Shown here piece after piece: positions 10,249-22,202 of a stretch of 64,000 nucleotides of DNA. The first letter of the stretch is position 1; the number at the start of each line of letters is the position of its first letter. Source of the DNA: Microstegium vimineum (Eukaryota; Streptophyta; Magnoliopsida; Poales; Poaceae); contig CM039120.1 in the NCBI GenBank assembly GCA_022036555.1, positions 11,570,179 to 11,634,178 of the forward strand, in the 5' to 3' direction. A program made the translations under genes and the position numbers. The notes below the pieces were generated by a model. That model ran no database searches, had not been told where the DNA came from, and worked only from the letters and a program-made list of their open reading frames with translations.

Positions 10249-12972
10249 ATGGCCGGGCTCTCTGATCTCTGCTTCGAGCCTGGAGTGGAGTTTGCGAAGT
10301 CAGTGTCCCAACGTTTTGGGACAGCGGTAAGTCCGGAATCTCCTCTATCGCCCTCGAAGTTTCGTTTGGTTGTCAGTTTTGGGCACTCGGCCATTCGCCT
10401 CAATGAGGAATCAGTTGGTCTCATTCTTCAAGCCTGTTTTGGCGGCAATGCCTCCCTGTTTAATGTTAGACATCTCTCTGGTTGGATGTTTAGTTTTTGG
10501 GTCTCTTGCAAGAATGTCGGCTTTATGGTGTATAAACTGAAGAATTTTTCTTGCAAACCTTTCTCTCTCTTCCTCTTTCTGTGGGGCAATGGGGGCCCTA
10601 ATTGGTAGAGAGACTTTGATTTGTGGCGCCATGAAGAAGCTTCTGCTTGGACTATAGTCGGGGCAAGAAATAAAAAATTCAACTCTAAGAGTTTTGCCGA
10701 TGTCGTTCGGAATGTTTCTTTGGAAAAAACAAGCATCTTCCGACGTCTCTCCTACCCAGAAAACCACGTATCCAATTATTTGGATATTGATAGTGGTCTT
10801 CCCGCTAGCAGGTTTGGAGATCTCCCTAAACATAGTACCTCTGTTCGTCAGAGCAATTCTGTTGGAAATCCCTCCATCTTTAAACGTTTGTCTTACCCTG
10901 ACAACCACGCCTCGAATTACCTGGATTTTTACCATGATCGTACCCCTAATATCTTTGGAGATCGTCCTCAGTATCGAGTCGCTAGATCGACTCGTCAGCA
11001 GCGTGTTCTTCGTTGGGTCATCAAGTCCAAACCCGCTAACCACGCCACCCATCAAGCGGTTTCAAGGCCCCTTGATCTCAGCGTTTCAAATTCAAAATCC
11101 AATACTGCTGTAACAGCTTTATCACCAGGCCCGTGTAGTGGCCCAACAGTCTCTAGACCCAAGTGCAGTAAGTGTTTGGGCCTTGGTCATCTAAGGAATG
11201 TTTGTACTCAAACTGCAAGGTGCAGTCTCTGCTTCAATTACGGACACATCTCCATTTCCTGCCTCGCTAGGCAGCGTAAGTCACGGCGATACGTACCTCT
11301 TTCCTGTCTGGAAAACGGAAGGTCAAAGCATTTATCAGACCCGGTGGACGGTGCGCCCAACATCGCCCCCTCCGTCCTGCCACAATCTTCAAACTGTTCC
11401 TCCTCCTCCAGAAAACCTCACCACCCCAATGGCGAACTGGGCAGTTGATCCCCGCCCCCATGTTCCGGCCGGATTTTCCATTGCTACACCGACGCTTCGT
11501 CCTCCTCTCCGGCTAGAGGTGTTTGTGTCAGGCTGCTACACGCTCTACAACGAGGACTTGGCGATTGTGAAGCTCACCCCGCCGGTGTTCAAGGGTGATT
11601 TCGATCAACTCGCCACTGCTCTTCATACCTACTTCCTAGAAGTCCATCAGGTTCGCACTGTTGAGATCAAACCCTGTGCGCTTGGAGATGCCTATGTCAG
11701 GTTCAACTCTTCTTTAGAGAGGGAACGCTTTCTGGGTCCTGTGCTTGGTTTTGGGAACTACTCCATGATTGTTATCAAACATGATGAAGCAGAAAACGCC
11801 AGATCCTTTGATCTAAATCGTGAAGCGTGGATCCTTTTAGTTGGGTTTCCTGAAGACCTTAAGAACTCTGCCAGCATAGCCAAGGCGGTCTCAGGATTTG
11901 GAGCCCTCGTGCAGTGGCATGAGACTGAGAATCTGGCCCGTGTGGTTGTCAAGGTTTACTTGAATAATGATGCTAGAGTCCCAGATTCTATCAAGTTGAA
12001 TGCTGGTCTCCCTCAGAAAGGCAGATCCTGTACTGTGCCCTGCTTTGTTCTTAAAGTGCAAAACGTCTCTGAACTACAAGATGAAGAAGGCTTTGTCTTG
12101 GGGGGGGGCCTTTCACACCCCAAGCCTTTCAAGCACCTCGCTGGATGGGTCAGGCACCTTCTGCCAACCCAAATGATGCAACTGCTGATTCTAATATGGG
12201 CAATGTGAATGATATGGATATCTAGAATGAGGGCCCAAGCAGGTGGCAGGATCACCTGGCACCTCAGGACCAACCCAACAACCCTGTGGAGGAAAGCTCC
12301 AATCTCAGTCTTGTTCAGAATGCAGTGATGGGACTCAAGAAGGCTCAACTCAGATCCATCATTGTTGCCCCCCCCCCCCCCCCAACCTAAGGAAGACCCT
12401 ATGATCACAGTTATCCCATCCCTTCTGGCAAAGGTAACCTGTACCATTCCCCCTCACTCACCCCTTGCTTCCTAAGACATATCTCCTCATTGTTTATCAG
12501 TCATGCACACCTATTCCTCCCTATTTTAATGACCCCCCCAATCTTAATCCACCTTGCATTCTTATTACACCCACAGCTTGGTGGACAAGGTTTGGAGAAG
12601 ATTGCTCGAGACTACATAGATGAGGAGAATCTGGAGGCAGAAGATGACATTCAGATGCTGGATGGACCTCCTGATGTTTTCATGACACCAAGGAACAAGA
12701 GGTCAGTTAAGGTGAAGGAGAAGCTAGATGATAGCTTCCTGAGAAGGAGCAAAAGGGTAGCCAAGAAACTTGGAGGCTTCAAGGACTCTGAAAGTGCCAA
12801 GAAAGCCACACTAGCTGCTGAGGTGGTGGAACCTGCTCCTCTGGAAGTCATTCCAGGCCCTGCTCCCTATCTCTCCAAGGACATCATAGAAGGCATTGCC
12901 CAGGGCTTCCTTCAGATTCAGCCTGAGGCTGTGTCTACTGCTCTCCTAGAGAAGGATGACATAGATGAATAA
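10249..12972 (+). pseudogene. LINE ORF1 (gag-like, two CCHC knuckles)
   Basis: ORF1 proteins bind LINE RNA. Reading from the ATG at 10249, one frame runs to 11,448 with a single in-frame TAG at 10606-10608. It includes two perfect C-x2-C-x4-H-x4-C knuckles near 11,163-11,260 (CSKCLGLGHLRNVC and CSLCFNYGHISISC). A shift near 11,270 moves to the frame containing MANWAVDPRPHVPAGF and the globular block (ALGDAYVRFNSSLERERFL, EAWILLVGFP) ending about 12,208. Disruption coincides with a G9 run near 12,102 and a C15 run near 12,369. The C-terminal part (12,558-12,972) is basic/acidic, with PRNKRSVKVKEKLDDSFLRR. The domain order fits grass L1 ORF1 proteins. Confidence 0.7.
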
Positions 12973-13265
12973 AAACAGTAGAAAGACTCCCTGTGCACTA
13001 GTCCCATGTTTAGTGCATAGTTTTGCTAGCTGGTTCTGTTTCCTTTTTAAGTTCTGGTCTGATGCCAATAAGAACTATCATGTGGTGTGTAACTGGTGTC
13101 TTAGCACCTCTTTGTTAAGTTTGACAGACCTTCAGTGGTATTTGTGCTACTATCTAGATTTAAGCTTTTTATCCTATCTTTATGTGCCTTGGTTTTACTA
13201 TTTTTTTGTTGTTTTTGTTTGGCAATTGGTTGACCAAACTGACATTCAAATCTCTAAATCTGTTA

Positions 13266-16200
13266 ATGGATAACAACAGAAATTTGAAAATCTTGTTCTG
13301 GAATATTAGAGGGATAAATTCTGAGGAAAAATGGGATGCCTTAAGGGACAAAATCAATGAAAGTGCATGTCAGGTCCTTTGCATCCAGGAAACAAAAAGA
13401 GAACTCTTTGACTGCTTCTATCTGAAAAAGTTCTGTCCTAGAACTCTGGATAAATTTGTTTACCCCCCCTCTGTTGGAGCTTCGGGAGGTCTCATCACAA
13501 TTTGGAATGGCATCCTCCTGGATGGTTCTACCATCCAAATCAATTCCTATGGAATAAAAATTAAGTTTCTTTGCAGACAGGACAACAAAATCATTCATGT
13601 ATCAAATATCTATGGCCCTGCAAGTGCCCCCCTCAAACCTAATTTTATCAGTTGGCTTCAAACCATGGACAATCTGCTCCCCCATGATTGGGTTTTAGGA
13701 GGTGATTTTAATCTAATCAGACATTCAGAGAATAGAAACAAAGCAGGAGGGGATATCACAGAAATCAACATGTTCAATGATCTCGTCTCTGACATGGGCT
13801 TTGAAGAAATTCCTTTCAATGGTAGAAGTTTTACCTGGAGTAACATGCAAGAGGACCCCCTCCTAGTCAAGCTTGACTGGGTGTTCACCTCTCCTTTCTG
13901 GACTCTTTCCTACCCTGCCACCCACATTCAACCTCTATCTAAACCTATTTCAGATCACATTCCCTATGTCCTTCAGATTGGAAGTAACATACCCAAATCT
14001 AATGTGTTTAGATTTGAGAATTTCTGGGCTGAACATCCAGGCTTTTCTGATACTGTTAGCCTCCACTGGAATAGCTCTCCTTTTTTTGCCAATGCAGCCA
14101 AGAACTTGACTATAAAGCTGAAACAAGTCAGAGCTGGCCTAAGAGCCTGGAGCAAAAAACTTTCTAACCTTACCAAACTCATTGACAATAGTAACTGGGT
14201 ACTACTGCTACTCGATGGTTTGGAGGAACAAAGAAGACTTTCAAAGTTAGAATCAGCATTCAGAATTTTAGTCAAGAGTCATTTAGCCTCACTCTTGGAA
14301 TCAAAGAGGGTTTACTAGAAACAGAGAAATACTGTCAGATGGGTAACATTGGGGGAAGAGAACAGTAACTTTTTTCACTCCATGGCAACCATATCTCATA
14401 AGAAAAACTTCATTGTCTCTATCATAAACTCAGAAGGAGTTAGCATTACAGATCATGATAAGAAGGCCAACCTTCTCTGGGACTCCTTCAAACAAAGATT
14501 AGGCATCAGTGATTTCACAGGGATTTCCTACAACCTCAACTCTCTCCTCACTGAAACATCTTTGGATGGCTTGGATTCAGACTTTAGTCAAGAAGAGATT
14601 GAGATGGTAATAAAATACTACCAAATAGCCATGCACCAGGCCCTGATGGCTTTAATGGCTTCTTCATCAAGAAGTGTTGGAATATCATCAAAGAAGACTT
14701 TACTAGATTATTCAGAGATTTCAGTTCACAGAACACTGATTTGAGAAGCATCAACAACTCAGTCATAGCCTTAATTCCAAAGAAAGATAACCCTGAGAGT
14801 GTTGATGACTATAGACCTATATCTCTTCTCAACTACTCCCTCAAATGCATCACTAAGCTGCTATCACAGAGACTCCAAACTGTCATGCCACAACTTATTC
14901 ATGCCAACCAATATGGTTTCATCAAAGGTAGAACCATACAAGACTGTCTGGCCTGGTCCTTCCAATTCCTTCATATCTGTCACAAATCCAAAAAGGAGAT
15001 TGTTATATTGAAACTTGACTTTGAAAAGGCTTTTGATAAACTAGAACACCCTGTCATCATTGATGTCCTCAAACACAAAGGCTTCTCTGTCAAATGGATT
15101 GAGTGGATTAAGAACATTTTGAATTCGGGCTCATCATCAATCCTTCTGAATGGCATCCCAGGAAGAACTTTCAACTGCAAAAGAGGGATCAGACAGGGTG
15201 ATCCCCTCTCACCCCTCCTCTTTGTCCTTGCTGTTGACCTTCTACAAACAATAGTGAATAAAGCATGAACCAATGGTGTCTTCAAACACCCCATCAATGA
15301 AAACTTTGAAGGAGATTATCCTATTATACAGTATGCTGATGACACCCTTTTGATCTTACCTGGAAATGCAAGAGATCTCTTCAACCTTAAAGGGATCCTA
15401 AGATCTTTCTCTGATTCCACCGGGCTACATGTCAACTTCAAGAAATCCTTTCTTGTTCCAATTAATATGGATAACAGTAAGGCTCTGCACTTGACAAATA
15501 CTTTTGGCTGTTTGGTAGGCAACATGCCTTTCACCTATCTGGGGCTACCACTGGGAACCACCAGACCAACCTTTCTTGAATTCACTCCACTGCTGACAAG
15601 AATTGAAAGAAGGTTATCAAGGATTAGTAGGTTCCTTTCCTACGATGGTAGGCTAACTTTGGTCAACTCAGCCTTTTCTGCCCTACCAACCTTTTACATG
15701 TGCAGCCTCAAAATCCCTCCACAGGTTATCAAACAAATTGATATCTTCAGGAAATATTGTCTTTGGAGCAGAGGTGATATTAACAGAAAAGGCTCATGCC
15801 TTGCTGCATGGGACTCAGCATGCAGACCAAAGGCACAAGGAGGGTTGGGTATCAGTAACATACAAGCACAGAATGAAGCCCTTTTGATGAAATTTATGGA
15901 TAAATTTTACAACTGTGCAGATGTGCCATGGGTAACCTTAACTTGGAGAAAACTGTACCCAAACACACAGGCCCCTCCACATGTCAAGAATCTTGTGGGG
16001 TCTTTCTGGTGGAGAGACATCTTCAAACTCTTTGCAAAATTTCAAAGTTTTGCCTTATGCAAGCCTAATAAGGGTAACACCATTGCTTTTTGGACAGACA
16101 CATGGGTAGGTCAACCACTGAAAGAGAAATATCCCCAGCTTTACTCTTTCAGCAAGAAACCAAAATGCACTCTCAGGCTTTTTCTCCAACAGAATGTTGA

Positions 16201-16863
16201 TAATGCTTTTAGTCTTCCTTCTCTTCTGTAGCAGCATCACAATTTGAAGAACTATCCACTTATCTGGTTTCTGAAGACTGGCAAGCTGACTTATGTGATA
16301 CTTGGAGTTATTCCTGGGGTTCCCCAACTTACAGTAGTAAGAAAGCTTATAAATTGCTGATTGGTGACACAACAGCCTCCCCACTTTTCAAATGGCTTTG
16401 GGCTTCAAGCAACCTTGGTAAACATAAATTCTTTTTTTGGTTACTCCTAAGAGATAGATTAAGCACAAGGAATATTCTAAGGAGAAAGAAAATGACTCTG
16501 GATGATTACAACTGTGTCTTATGTGATTTGGGCTGTGAAGAAACAAGTTTTCACCTTTTCTTTCAATGTAATTTCAGTCGAGATTGTTGGTCCTCCCTGT
16601 CTATCAATTGGAACCTATCTCTTTGCCCTTTGGATATGGTTCTACAAGCAAGAGAAGATTTTGGGCAGAGCATCTTCAGAGAAATCCTAATCACTGGCTG
16701 TTGGGTACTTTGGACAACAAGGAATGGTGTCGTCTTTGACAATGGTCAAGCAGTTCTCAATGCTTGGAAAAGACAGTTTAAACTTGAACTTGGGCTTGTT
16801 TGTATTAAGTCCAAAGGAGCTAGAAAAGCCTCCCTTAGTTTATGGAGAGATAGTCTTATGTAA
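13266..16863 (+). pseudogene. LINE ORF2: endonuclease, RT, zf-RVT
   Basis: ORF2 nicks target DNA and reverse-transcribes LINE RNA there. The ATG at 13266 starts NLKILFWNIRGIN. The endonuclease block includes QETKRE, LGGDFNLIRH and SDHIP. A Trp codon is TAG at 14316-14318. A frameshift near 14,620 precedes the RT block (SVIALIPKKDNPESVDDYRP, then YGFIKGRTIQDCLAW, then GIRQGDPLSPLLF). A TGA lies at 15,266-15,268. The catalytic YADD is at 15,332-15,343, followed by HVNFKKS and FTYLGLPLG. After a shift near 16,215 comes the zf-RVT region (FFFWLLLRDRLSTRNILRR, YNCVLC, HLFFQC), ending at TAA 16,861-16,863. Two nonsense changes and two frameshifts inactivate it. Confidence 0.85.
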
Positions 16864-16994
16864 TTTTACCCTTTTCTTTATTTTGGGTCTGGATACCCTT
16901 GTAACTTTAGTAGTTAGTTGTAATTACAACTTGTATCTGCCTTTTTTTAATGAAAAAGAAAAAAAATAGGTAGGGGCCTTCCCTACTGTTCGGT

Positions 16995-17423
16995 TCAAAC
17001 AAAAATCAAGCGGAGTATGAAGCGCTGCTTAGAGGACTTCGGCTTCTTGTTGAAATAAAGGCCGTTGCTGTTGAGGTCTTCGGAGATTCTGAGTTGGTAA
17101 TCAACCAGCTAACCGGCCAGTATGAATGCATGAGTGATATGTTGAGAGAATATTATGAAGAATGTCGAAGGCTTTTGAAGAATTTCCAAGTGGTAACCTT
17201 GCATCACATCCCTAGGGGCATAATGAAGAAGCAAATAAACTGGCTCAAGCTGCTTCAGGATACCAGGAGGATCAAGAGATTTATGCTTTGAATGAGGATC
17301 AGATAGTTTATGACTGGAGAAACGAAATTTCCGATTACTTAAAAAATTCATCACAAAAGGTTTCCCGAAAGCTCAGATACAAGGTTCTCAGGTTTGTGCT
17401 CCTTGATGACCAGCTGTATTGCA
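16995..17423 (+). pseudogene. Gypsy RNase H, 3' part, and connector
   Basis: This is the continuation of the domain broken at 10,165: NKNQAEYEALLRGLRLLVEI, then GDSELVINQLTGQYEC (catalytic Asp in GDSE). Loss of one base near 17,219 turns RGHNEEANKLAQ into a frameshift. The tail reads YKVLRFVLLDDQLY and then changes to copia sequence without leaving the frame. Integrase, expected next, is absent, so the gypsy 3' half is missing. Confidence 0.75.
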
Positions 17424-17818
17424 AATCCCTAGTTTCTTGGAGCTCTAAAAAGCAAAATTGTGTAGCCCTTTCCATCGCCGAGGCCGAGTAAGTTGCAGCC
17501 GGCGCATGTTGTGCTCAACTACTTTGGATGAGGCAAACCTTAAAAGATTTCGGATGTCAATTCACCAAGATACCTCTCTTGTGTGACAACGAGAGTGCCA
17601 TCAAACTCGCAAATAACCCAGTTAGTCATTCTAGAACAAAACACATAGACATCCGTCATCACTTCTTGAGAGACCACAAATTAAAAGGAGATATCGCAAT
17701 TCGCCATGTGAGCACCGTAAAGCAACTAGCCGATATCTTCATCAAGCCTCTCGATGAGACAAAGTTTTGTGCTTTGCGTAGTGAGCTAAATATACTTGAT
17801 TCTCGTAACGTGGTTTGA
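17424..17818 (+). pseudogene. Copia RNase H C-terminus, one stop
   Basis: Reads LVSWSSKKQNCVALSIAEAE, then TAA at 17,489-17,491 where Tyr is normal, then AAGACCAQLLWMRQTLKDFG, LLCDNESAIKLANNP, HSRTKHIDIRHHFLRD and KQLADIFIKPLDE. It stops at 17,816-17,818. These are the standard last motifs of copia pol. The TAC-to-TAA type change inactivates it. It starts in the same frame as the gypsy fragment on its left. Confidence 0.85.
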
Positions 17819-17989
17819 ACTATAGCACACATTTGTTTGTCCACCTAGCGACTTAGGCAAAACTTTGAAAAGTTCAATTATATGCTTCAAAACCAATTTT
17901 AAAAGAAACTTGTATGCGTTGGTCATAGTATGATTGATGATTTGCTTACTAATCAACATATGGCAAGGGGTATATGTCTACAAGTACAT

Positions 17990-18744
17990 AAATATATAGT
18001 ATAAAAGTTGCATAGTACCTCACTGCCTGGCCAGGCCAGCAGTGTCGGCCCCTGGCACGGCAGTGCCGGGGTGCCCGGCAGTGCCGGGCTAAGTCCGACA
18101 GTGTCGGGACTTAACCGACCAGAAGGGGTCGGGCCCAAGTCCATCTCTCGGGCTTCTCTTTTATTCCTAACGCTAGCCCGAGAGAACTCCATCCCAAGCA
18201 GTTTCTCCCCCGACAGAACCCTCTCCCTTTCCTCTCTCAACTCAAAGGAGACCTAGGGAGCCCGGAGCTCCCTCTCTTTCCCCCGGCGGTGCCGCTCTCC
18301 GGTGGTGCTACCCTTGGAGGAGGTGTGGAGGATCTTCCTCCCTGCGTCAAGTTCCATTCAAGCCAGCCCTTCTTCGTCCTCTTCCCTCTCCTTCAAAGGT
18401 AATAACTTAAAACCCTAGGTTGGATCGATCTATGCAATATACGAATTTTGAGATGGGATTTAAGTTGTTAGTAGTTGCATTATGTATGGTGATGTATCTC
18501 TGGTAGTTAGATTTGGTCAAAATCTAGATTCCATGGTGGATTAGAAAAGCATGTATGGGTGCTGTCTGCACCAGGCCGGCAGTGCCGGGCCAGAGGCCGA
18601 CAGTGCCGGGCTCTGGGCAGCAGCACCAATGCATATTGCTTCTCTAATCAACTAGTCACTCTCATTTTGGTTCAATCTCTCCACTAGGTTTCCAGTCACT
18701 ATTCTAAGTGCAGCAACTTAACACTCTCTCCTTTTAATGCATAG
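17990..18744 (+). promoter_or_regulatory. Leader of the extra ORF: TATA-like box and possible intron
   Basis: This stretch has no convincing coding region. A TATA-like word (tatagtataaaag) is at about 17,995-18,007. GC-rich leader sequence with repeated gcagtgccgg words follows. A possible donor (CAAAG|gtaata) is at 18,399 and a possible acceptor (atgcatag|GTG) at 18,743-18,744, directly before the extra ORF opens. This would suit a separate spliced message for the extra ORF. It is inferred from sequence only. Confidence 0.35.
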
Positions 18745-20238
18745 GTGGATGCTGGAGGACCAAGCGATGTCAGAGGAAAGGGACCAAGGACAAAGGCCCG
18801 TATTCACAGAGGAGGCAGAGATGGCGCTGATGATGGTCTGAGCCCAAGGCAGAGGATCAGGCAGGAGAGTGAGCTACAGATGGCAGGAAGAACCATAGTA
18901 GAGGGTGCCTGTCCTAGGACACCTCCTGATTTGGGTCTTTTTGATGGCTCATATCTTATTGAGCATGCTGAGGAGGTACTTGTCAGAGAGCCTCAGGACA
19001 ACCGTAGAAGGCCAAGGGTAAGCTATCAAAATCAGTGGTGGTCTGTCCAAGAGCAAAGGGCCATCTATCCTTATGATGTGCCAAAGGATATGGGAGTGGA
19101 TTATAGGTTCTGGAATGTCTTTCACTTAGATTATTATTCCACTATCCTCTTTCATGCTGCTAAGCCCAAGATCATCAAGATGAAGTATGTTGATTGGGAG
19201 CACTTGGAGAACAAGAGAGACCCTGTATTTGACAGAGTCATTGATCAGTGCAGGCAGCTTGGCATGTATCACTGGATGGGATTCCAGAATGATTGGAACA
19301 CTGAGATAATTCACCAGTTCTATGCTACTTACTATCTTGACAGGGAGAACATGGTGATGTATTGGATGACATAGGGCATGCACTATAAGCTTGACTATGT
19401 GACTTTTGCCCGTCTTCTTGGATTTGGAGAAGATGACAGAAACTGCATGAACATCCATGATGAGAGAGGTTTGACCAATGAGGAAATCTCTCAGCTCTAC
19501 ATTGTGCCTGAGCATGCAGATGGTCTGGTGAAGGGTTTGAGGAGTAAGTATTATATCTTAAACAACCTTTTCAGGACCATTCTCTATCCCAAGGTGGGAT
19601 CTGCTTCAAACCTCTATGCCACATCCAAGAATGTACTGAGGAGGATGAGAGGTGGAGCACCACCATTTTCAGTGGCACGCTTTATATGGGATGAGATCTG
19701 TATTGCAGCTGAGGATGCCAGAAAGGGGATTCCTTATGCCCCTTACCTGATGTTTATCATTGAGAGAGTGACAGGCCGGATCTACAACAAGAACACAGTC
19801 CATGAGCCTTACAGAGGTGAGAAGACCATTCACTCTACAGTTCAGGAGGTGATGACTCCTCCCAGGACAGCAGCAGCCTCAGATATTCCTGAGTCCTCCA
19901 AAGGAGTAGCGGCAACTAGCAGAGGCAAGTGGAAAGGGAAGCTTGGCCGGCTTCTAAAGAAGATCTTCTCTGACATTTGTTATGCTAATAACCATGCTTA
20001 CCAGACCAGACTGGAGATCAGACAGCTCAAACAGGAGCAGGGCCTCAGGCAGCTTTCTCCTCCCACTCCTCCACCAGAGCTCAGTGAGGAGTCTACCTAT
20101 TGCTCAGATGATGAGGATGATAATGATGATGAGGAGGAGATTCAGGAGAAGCAGACTCGGAGATGCAGTAAACGTGCCTTAGCTCCTAGTGTTCACTTCA
20201 CAGCTCCTGATGATGATGATGATGATGATGAAGATGAA

Positions 20239-20324
<86 letters not shown>

Positions 20325-20349
20325 CCATATGGACGAGGATAACGACTAG
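18745..20349 (+). pseudogene. Extra copia ORF with poly-Asp tail (one stop)
   Basis: One frame of 534 codons, open except for TAG at 19,372-19,374. No ATG lies at the left edge; the first in-frame ATG is near 18,877, so the start may be there or supplied by splicing. The central part reads WNTEIIHQFYATYYLDRENM and VTFARLLGFGED. This resembles plant retrotransposon ORFs grouped with ATHILA ORF1 / putative plant transposon protein families (from memory). A basic stretch (RGKWKGKLGRLLKK) is followed by an acidic tail of about 35 Asp/Glu near 20,209-20,325. I see no signal peptide or membrane segment, so calling it an envelope protein is not supported. Position after pol and before the polypurine tract is the clearest fact. 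Confidence 0.6.
20209..20325 (+). repeat. (GAT)n microsatellite inside the extra ORF
   Basis: About 38 GAT codons with a few GAA interruptions, in frame, encode the poly-aspartate tail. The tract is likely to vary in length between copies. Confidence 0.9.
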
Positions 20350-20962
20350 TTTGTGTTCTTTTTGCTCGGTTCTTCTCTTCTTTTTGGTGACTTGTTGTCA
20401 AAGGGGGAGAATTACTAAGTGAAGGGGGTACAACAAATCTTCGACAACCATGGAGGAGGAGCAGCTACTAGTTATCGTAGTTGTTAGCTTGTGAGATGAG
20501 AGAGCAACATGAAAAACTATTTTATTTGTAATATTGCCACTTAAGTACTTGATTTCTGTTATTTGTGGGCATGTACTCTCTCTTTTATATCATGCTTGTA
20601 TCAGTATGCTTTTAGTTTATTTTTTTGTGTTGTGTGATCGTGCTTGTGCTTCTGCAGACTTGCTGTCTGCAGCCAGGCCGGCAGTGCCGGGCTGCTCTGA
20701 CAGTAAGCACTCTGATGTGTTTGAGACAGGTTTGTATGCTTCACGTATATTCTTGTGACACTATGTTTCAGCACCCCACAGCAACCATGGATGTAGGGGG
20801 AGCCTTATTTCACTCTAATGTGTGGATTTTGGCTTTTCATGCCAAATTGGAAATTCAAATTCCTATTCACATATTTAGGGGGAGCTCCTACACCTATGAC
20901 TTGCATTGTCTTATATTATTACTTCACTTTTGTAAGCTCTATGTGTGTTGTCATCAATCACC

Positions 20963-20974
20963 AAAAAGGGGGAG
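20963..20974 (+). other. Polypurine tract
   Basis: The tract aaaaagggggag sits two bases before the TG that starts the 3' LTR. This is the plus-strand primer site of an LTR retrotransposon. Confidence 0.8.
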
Positions 20975-20976
20975 AT

Positions 20977-22202
20977 TGAAAGTGCAATCAAGCCTTAAGT
21001 GGGTTTTGGTGACATGACAACGCAATTAGAGAACTAATGAGACTCTTCAAGTATGACAAGAAGGTTAAATAAAAGGAGGTTGATGAACAGGTTGGCGGAC
21101 CCCTCCAGTTATAAAAGTGCATGGCAACAAGCTCAAAGGGTGTTTAATTCGTTTTATATTTTGAAATTGAGTTTAGGTATGTCGTACTATTAAGAGGGAT
21201 TCAATACGCATGCCAACAAGTAAACCAAATGCTATATCTATCCAAATATCATACACCTCCACATACATAGTAGGCAAAACAGCCAACTATTCGAAGATCT
21301 TTCTCTTGCTGTTTCTGCCAGGTCGGCAGTGCCGGGCCCAAGGCCGGCACTGCCGCGACTAGTTCTGCCCGTTGGACAGTGGAGGGGTATTTCTTACCCC
21401 CTCACTCACCCCCCAACGACTAGTTCTACCATTCCTTCATTCTGACTTCGTGAAATAGAAAAGAGAAGCTCTCTTCTTGCTCTCCCTTCTTCCTTGGTGC
21501 TCATCCACTCTCCTCCATTCATTTGCAATCAAACTTTGAGAGATTGAGCCTCCAAGCTTGAGAAGAAGCTTCTCCCTCGGATCTTCAACTCCTACAAGCA
21601 TTTGGTTTGCGTGGTGGCCGACGGTTTAAGTTCTTTACTCTTGGAGCTTTGCTCCTAGCCGGCTAGAGGTTGCCCTTGAGCTTGCCTCCTTCGTGTGACA
21701 GCCTAGGGAAGTTTGTATCACCCCATTTTGCTAATACATCACCTCTCATCTTAAGGGTTCATTCCCTTGACTTGAGACCGAGGAAAGAGCTAGCCTTTGT
21801 GGTAAGCTTGAGCCTTGTGTGGCGTACCTCAACAACGTGGATGTAGGCAAGCCTTTGTGGCGAGCTGAACCATGGGTCAAATCTTGTGTCACCGTATGCT
21901 TGTTACTTTACTTTGATATATATTGCTTGCAAGGTGATTTCTAGGGTTTGGACCCGATCTACTCGGTGGGTGTGTTGCTCCCACTTTCAAGTGGTGCTAG
22001 AGGTTTCCTACACCTCTAGGAAGGTTTCTATTCAAGCACAATTTCCATTCTAGTTTTACATTTTGAATTATGCTCAGTTCTGTTCTGGTGACCAGCACTG
22101 CTGCCCCAGAGAGCAGCAGTGCCGGACCTGTGCTGATAGAAGTTGCTAAGTGTTTTTAAACAGGCCTATTCACCCCCCCTCTAGGCTAATCAGGTCCTTA
22201 CA
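20977..22202 (+). repeat. 3' LTR of the partial copia element
   Basis: 1,226 bp from tgaaagtgcaatc to ggtccttaca (TG...CA). The closing 'ttcaccccccctctagg' block is typical of copia LTR ends in grasses. It carries the same gcagtgccgg words seen in the leader of the extra ORF. Confidence 0.75.

Larger units (their letters stand above)
10166..16985 (+). mobile_element. L1-type LINE inserted in gypsy RNase H
   Basis: A non-LTR retrotransposon of about 6.8 kb. It has a C-rich 5' end, a gag-like ORF1 with two CCHC knuckles, ORF2 with endonuclease, RT and zf-RVT domains, and an A-rich tail (aatgaaaaagaaaaaaaat) followed by a short inverted repeat (ggtagggg and cctact). Gypsy RNase H sequence flanks both sides (FYPE on the left, SNKNQAEYEALLRGL on the right), which proves insertion. 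I could not find a clear target-site duplication, so both ends are approximate. Internal stops and frameshifts show it is no longer active. Confidence 0.85.
17424..22202 (+). mobile_element. 3' half of a copia element with extra ORF
   Basis: Contains, in order, the C-terminal copia RNase H, a long leader-like stretch, an extra ORF after pol, a polypurine tract and one 3' LTR. An ORF after pol is what SIRE/Maximus-type copia elements carry, and the RNase H resembles that of the copia element at 44.6-54.4 kb. The 5' LTR, gag, integrase and most of RT are missing. The left edge joins gypsy DNA directly, so no target-site duplication can be tested. Confidence 0.7.

Noticed and set aside
10165..16995. 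Target-site duplication for the LINE
   Set aside because: I compared the bases next to both ends and found no convincing repeat; the 3' tail with its short inverted repeat makes the right border uncertain.
18040..18130. CRISPR-like or regular repeat array from gcagtgccgg words
   Set aside because: Spacing is irregular, unit length varies, and the setting is a plant retrotransposon leader.
18745..20349. Calling the extra ORF a retroviral-type envelope gene
   Set aside because: No signal peptide, membrane span or furin-type site is visible; only its position matches env.
20198..20401. Poly-His ORF on the minus strand opposite the GAT repeat
   Set aside because: It is the mirror of the GAT microsatellite in the extra copia ORF and has no independent coding signal.
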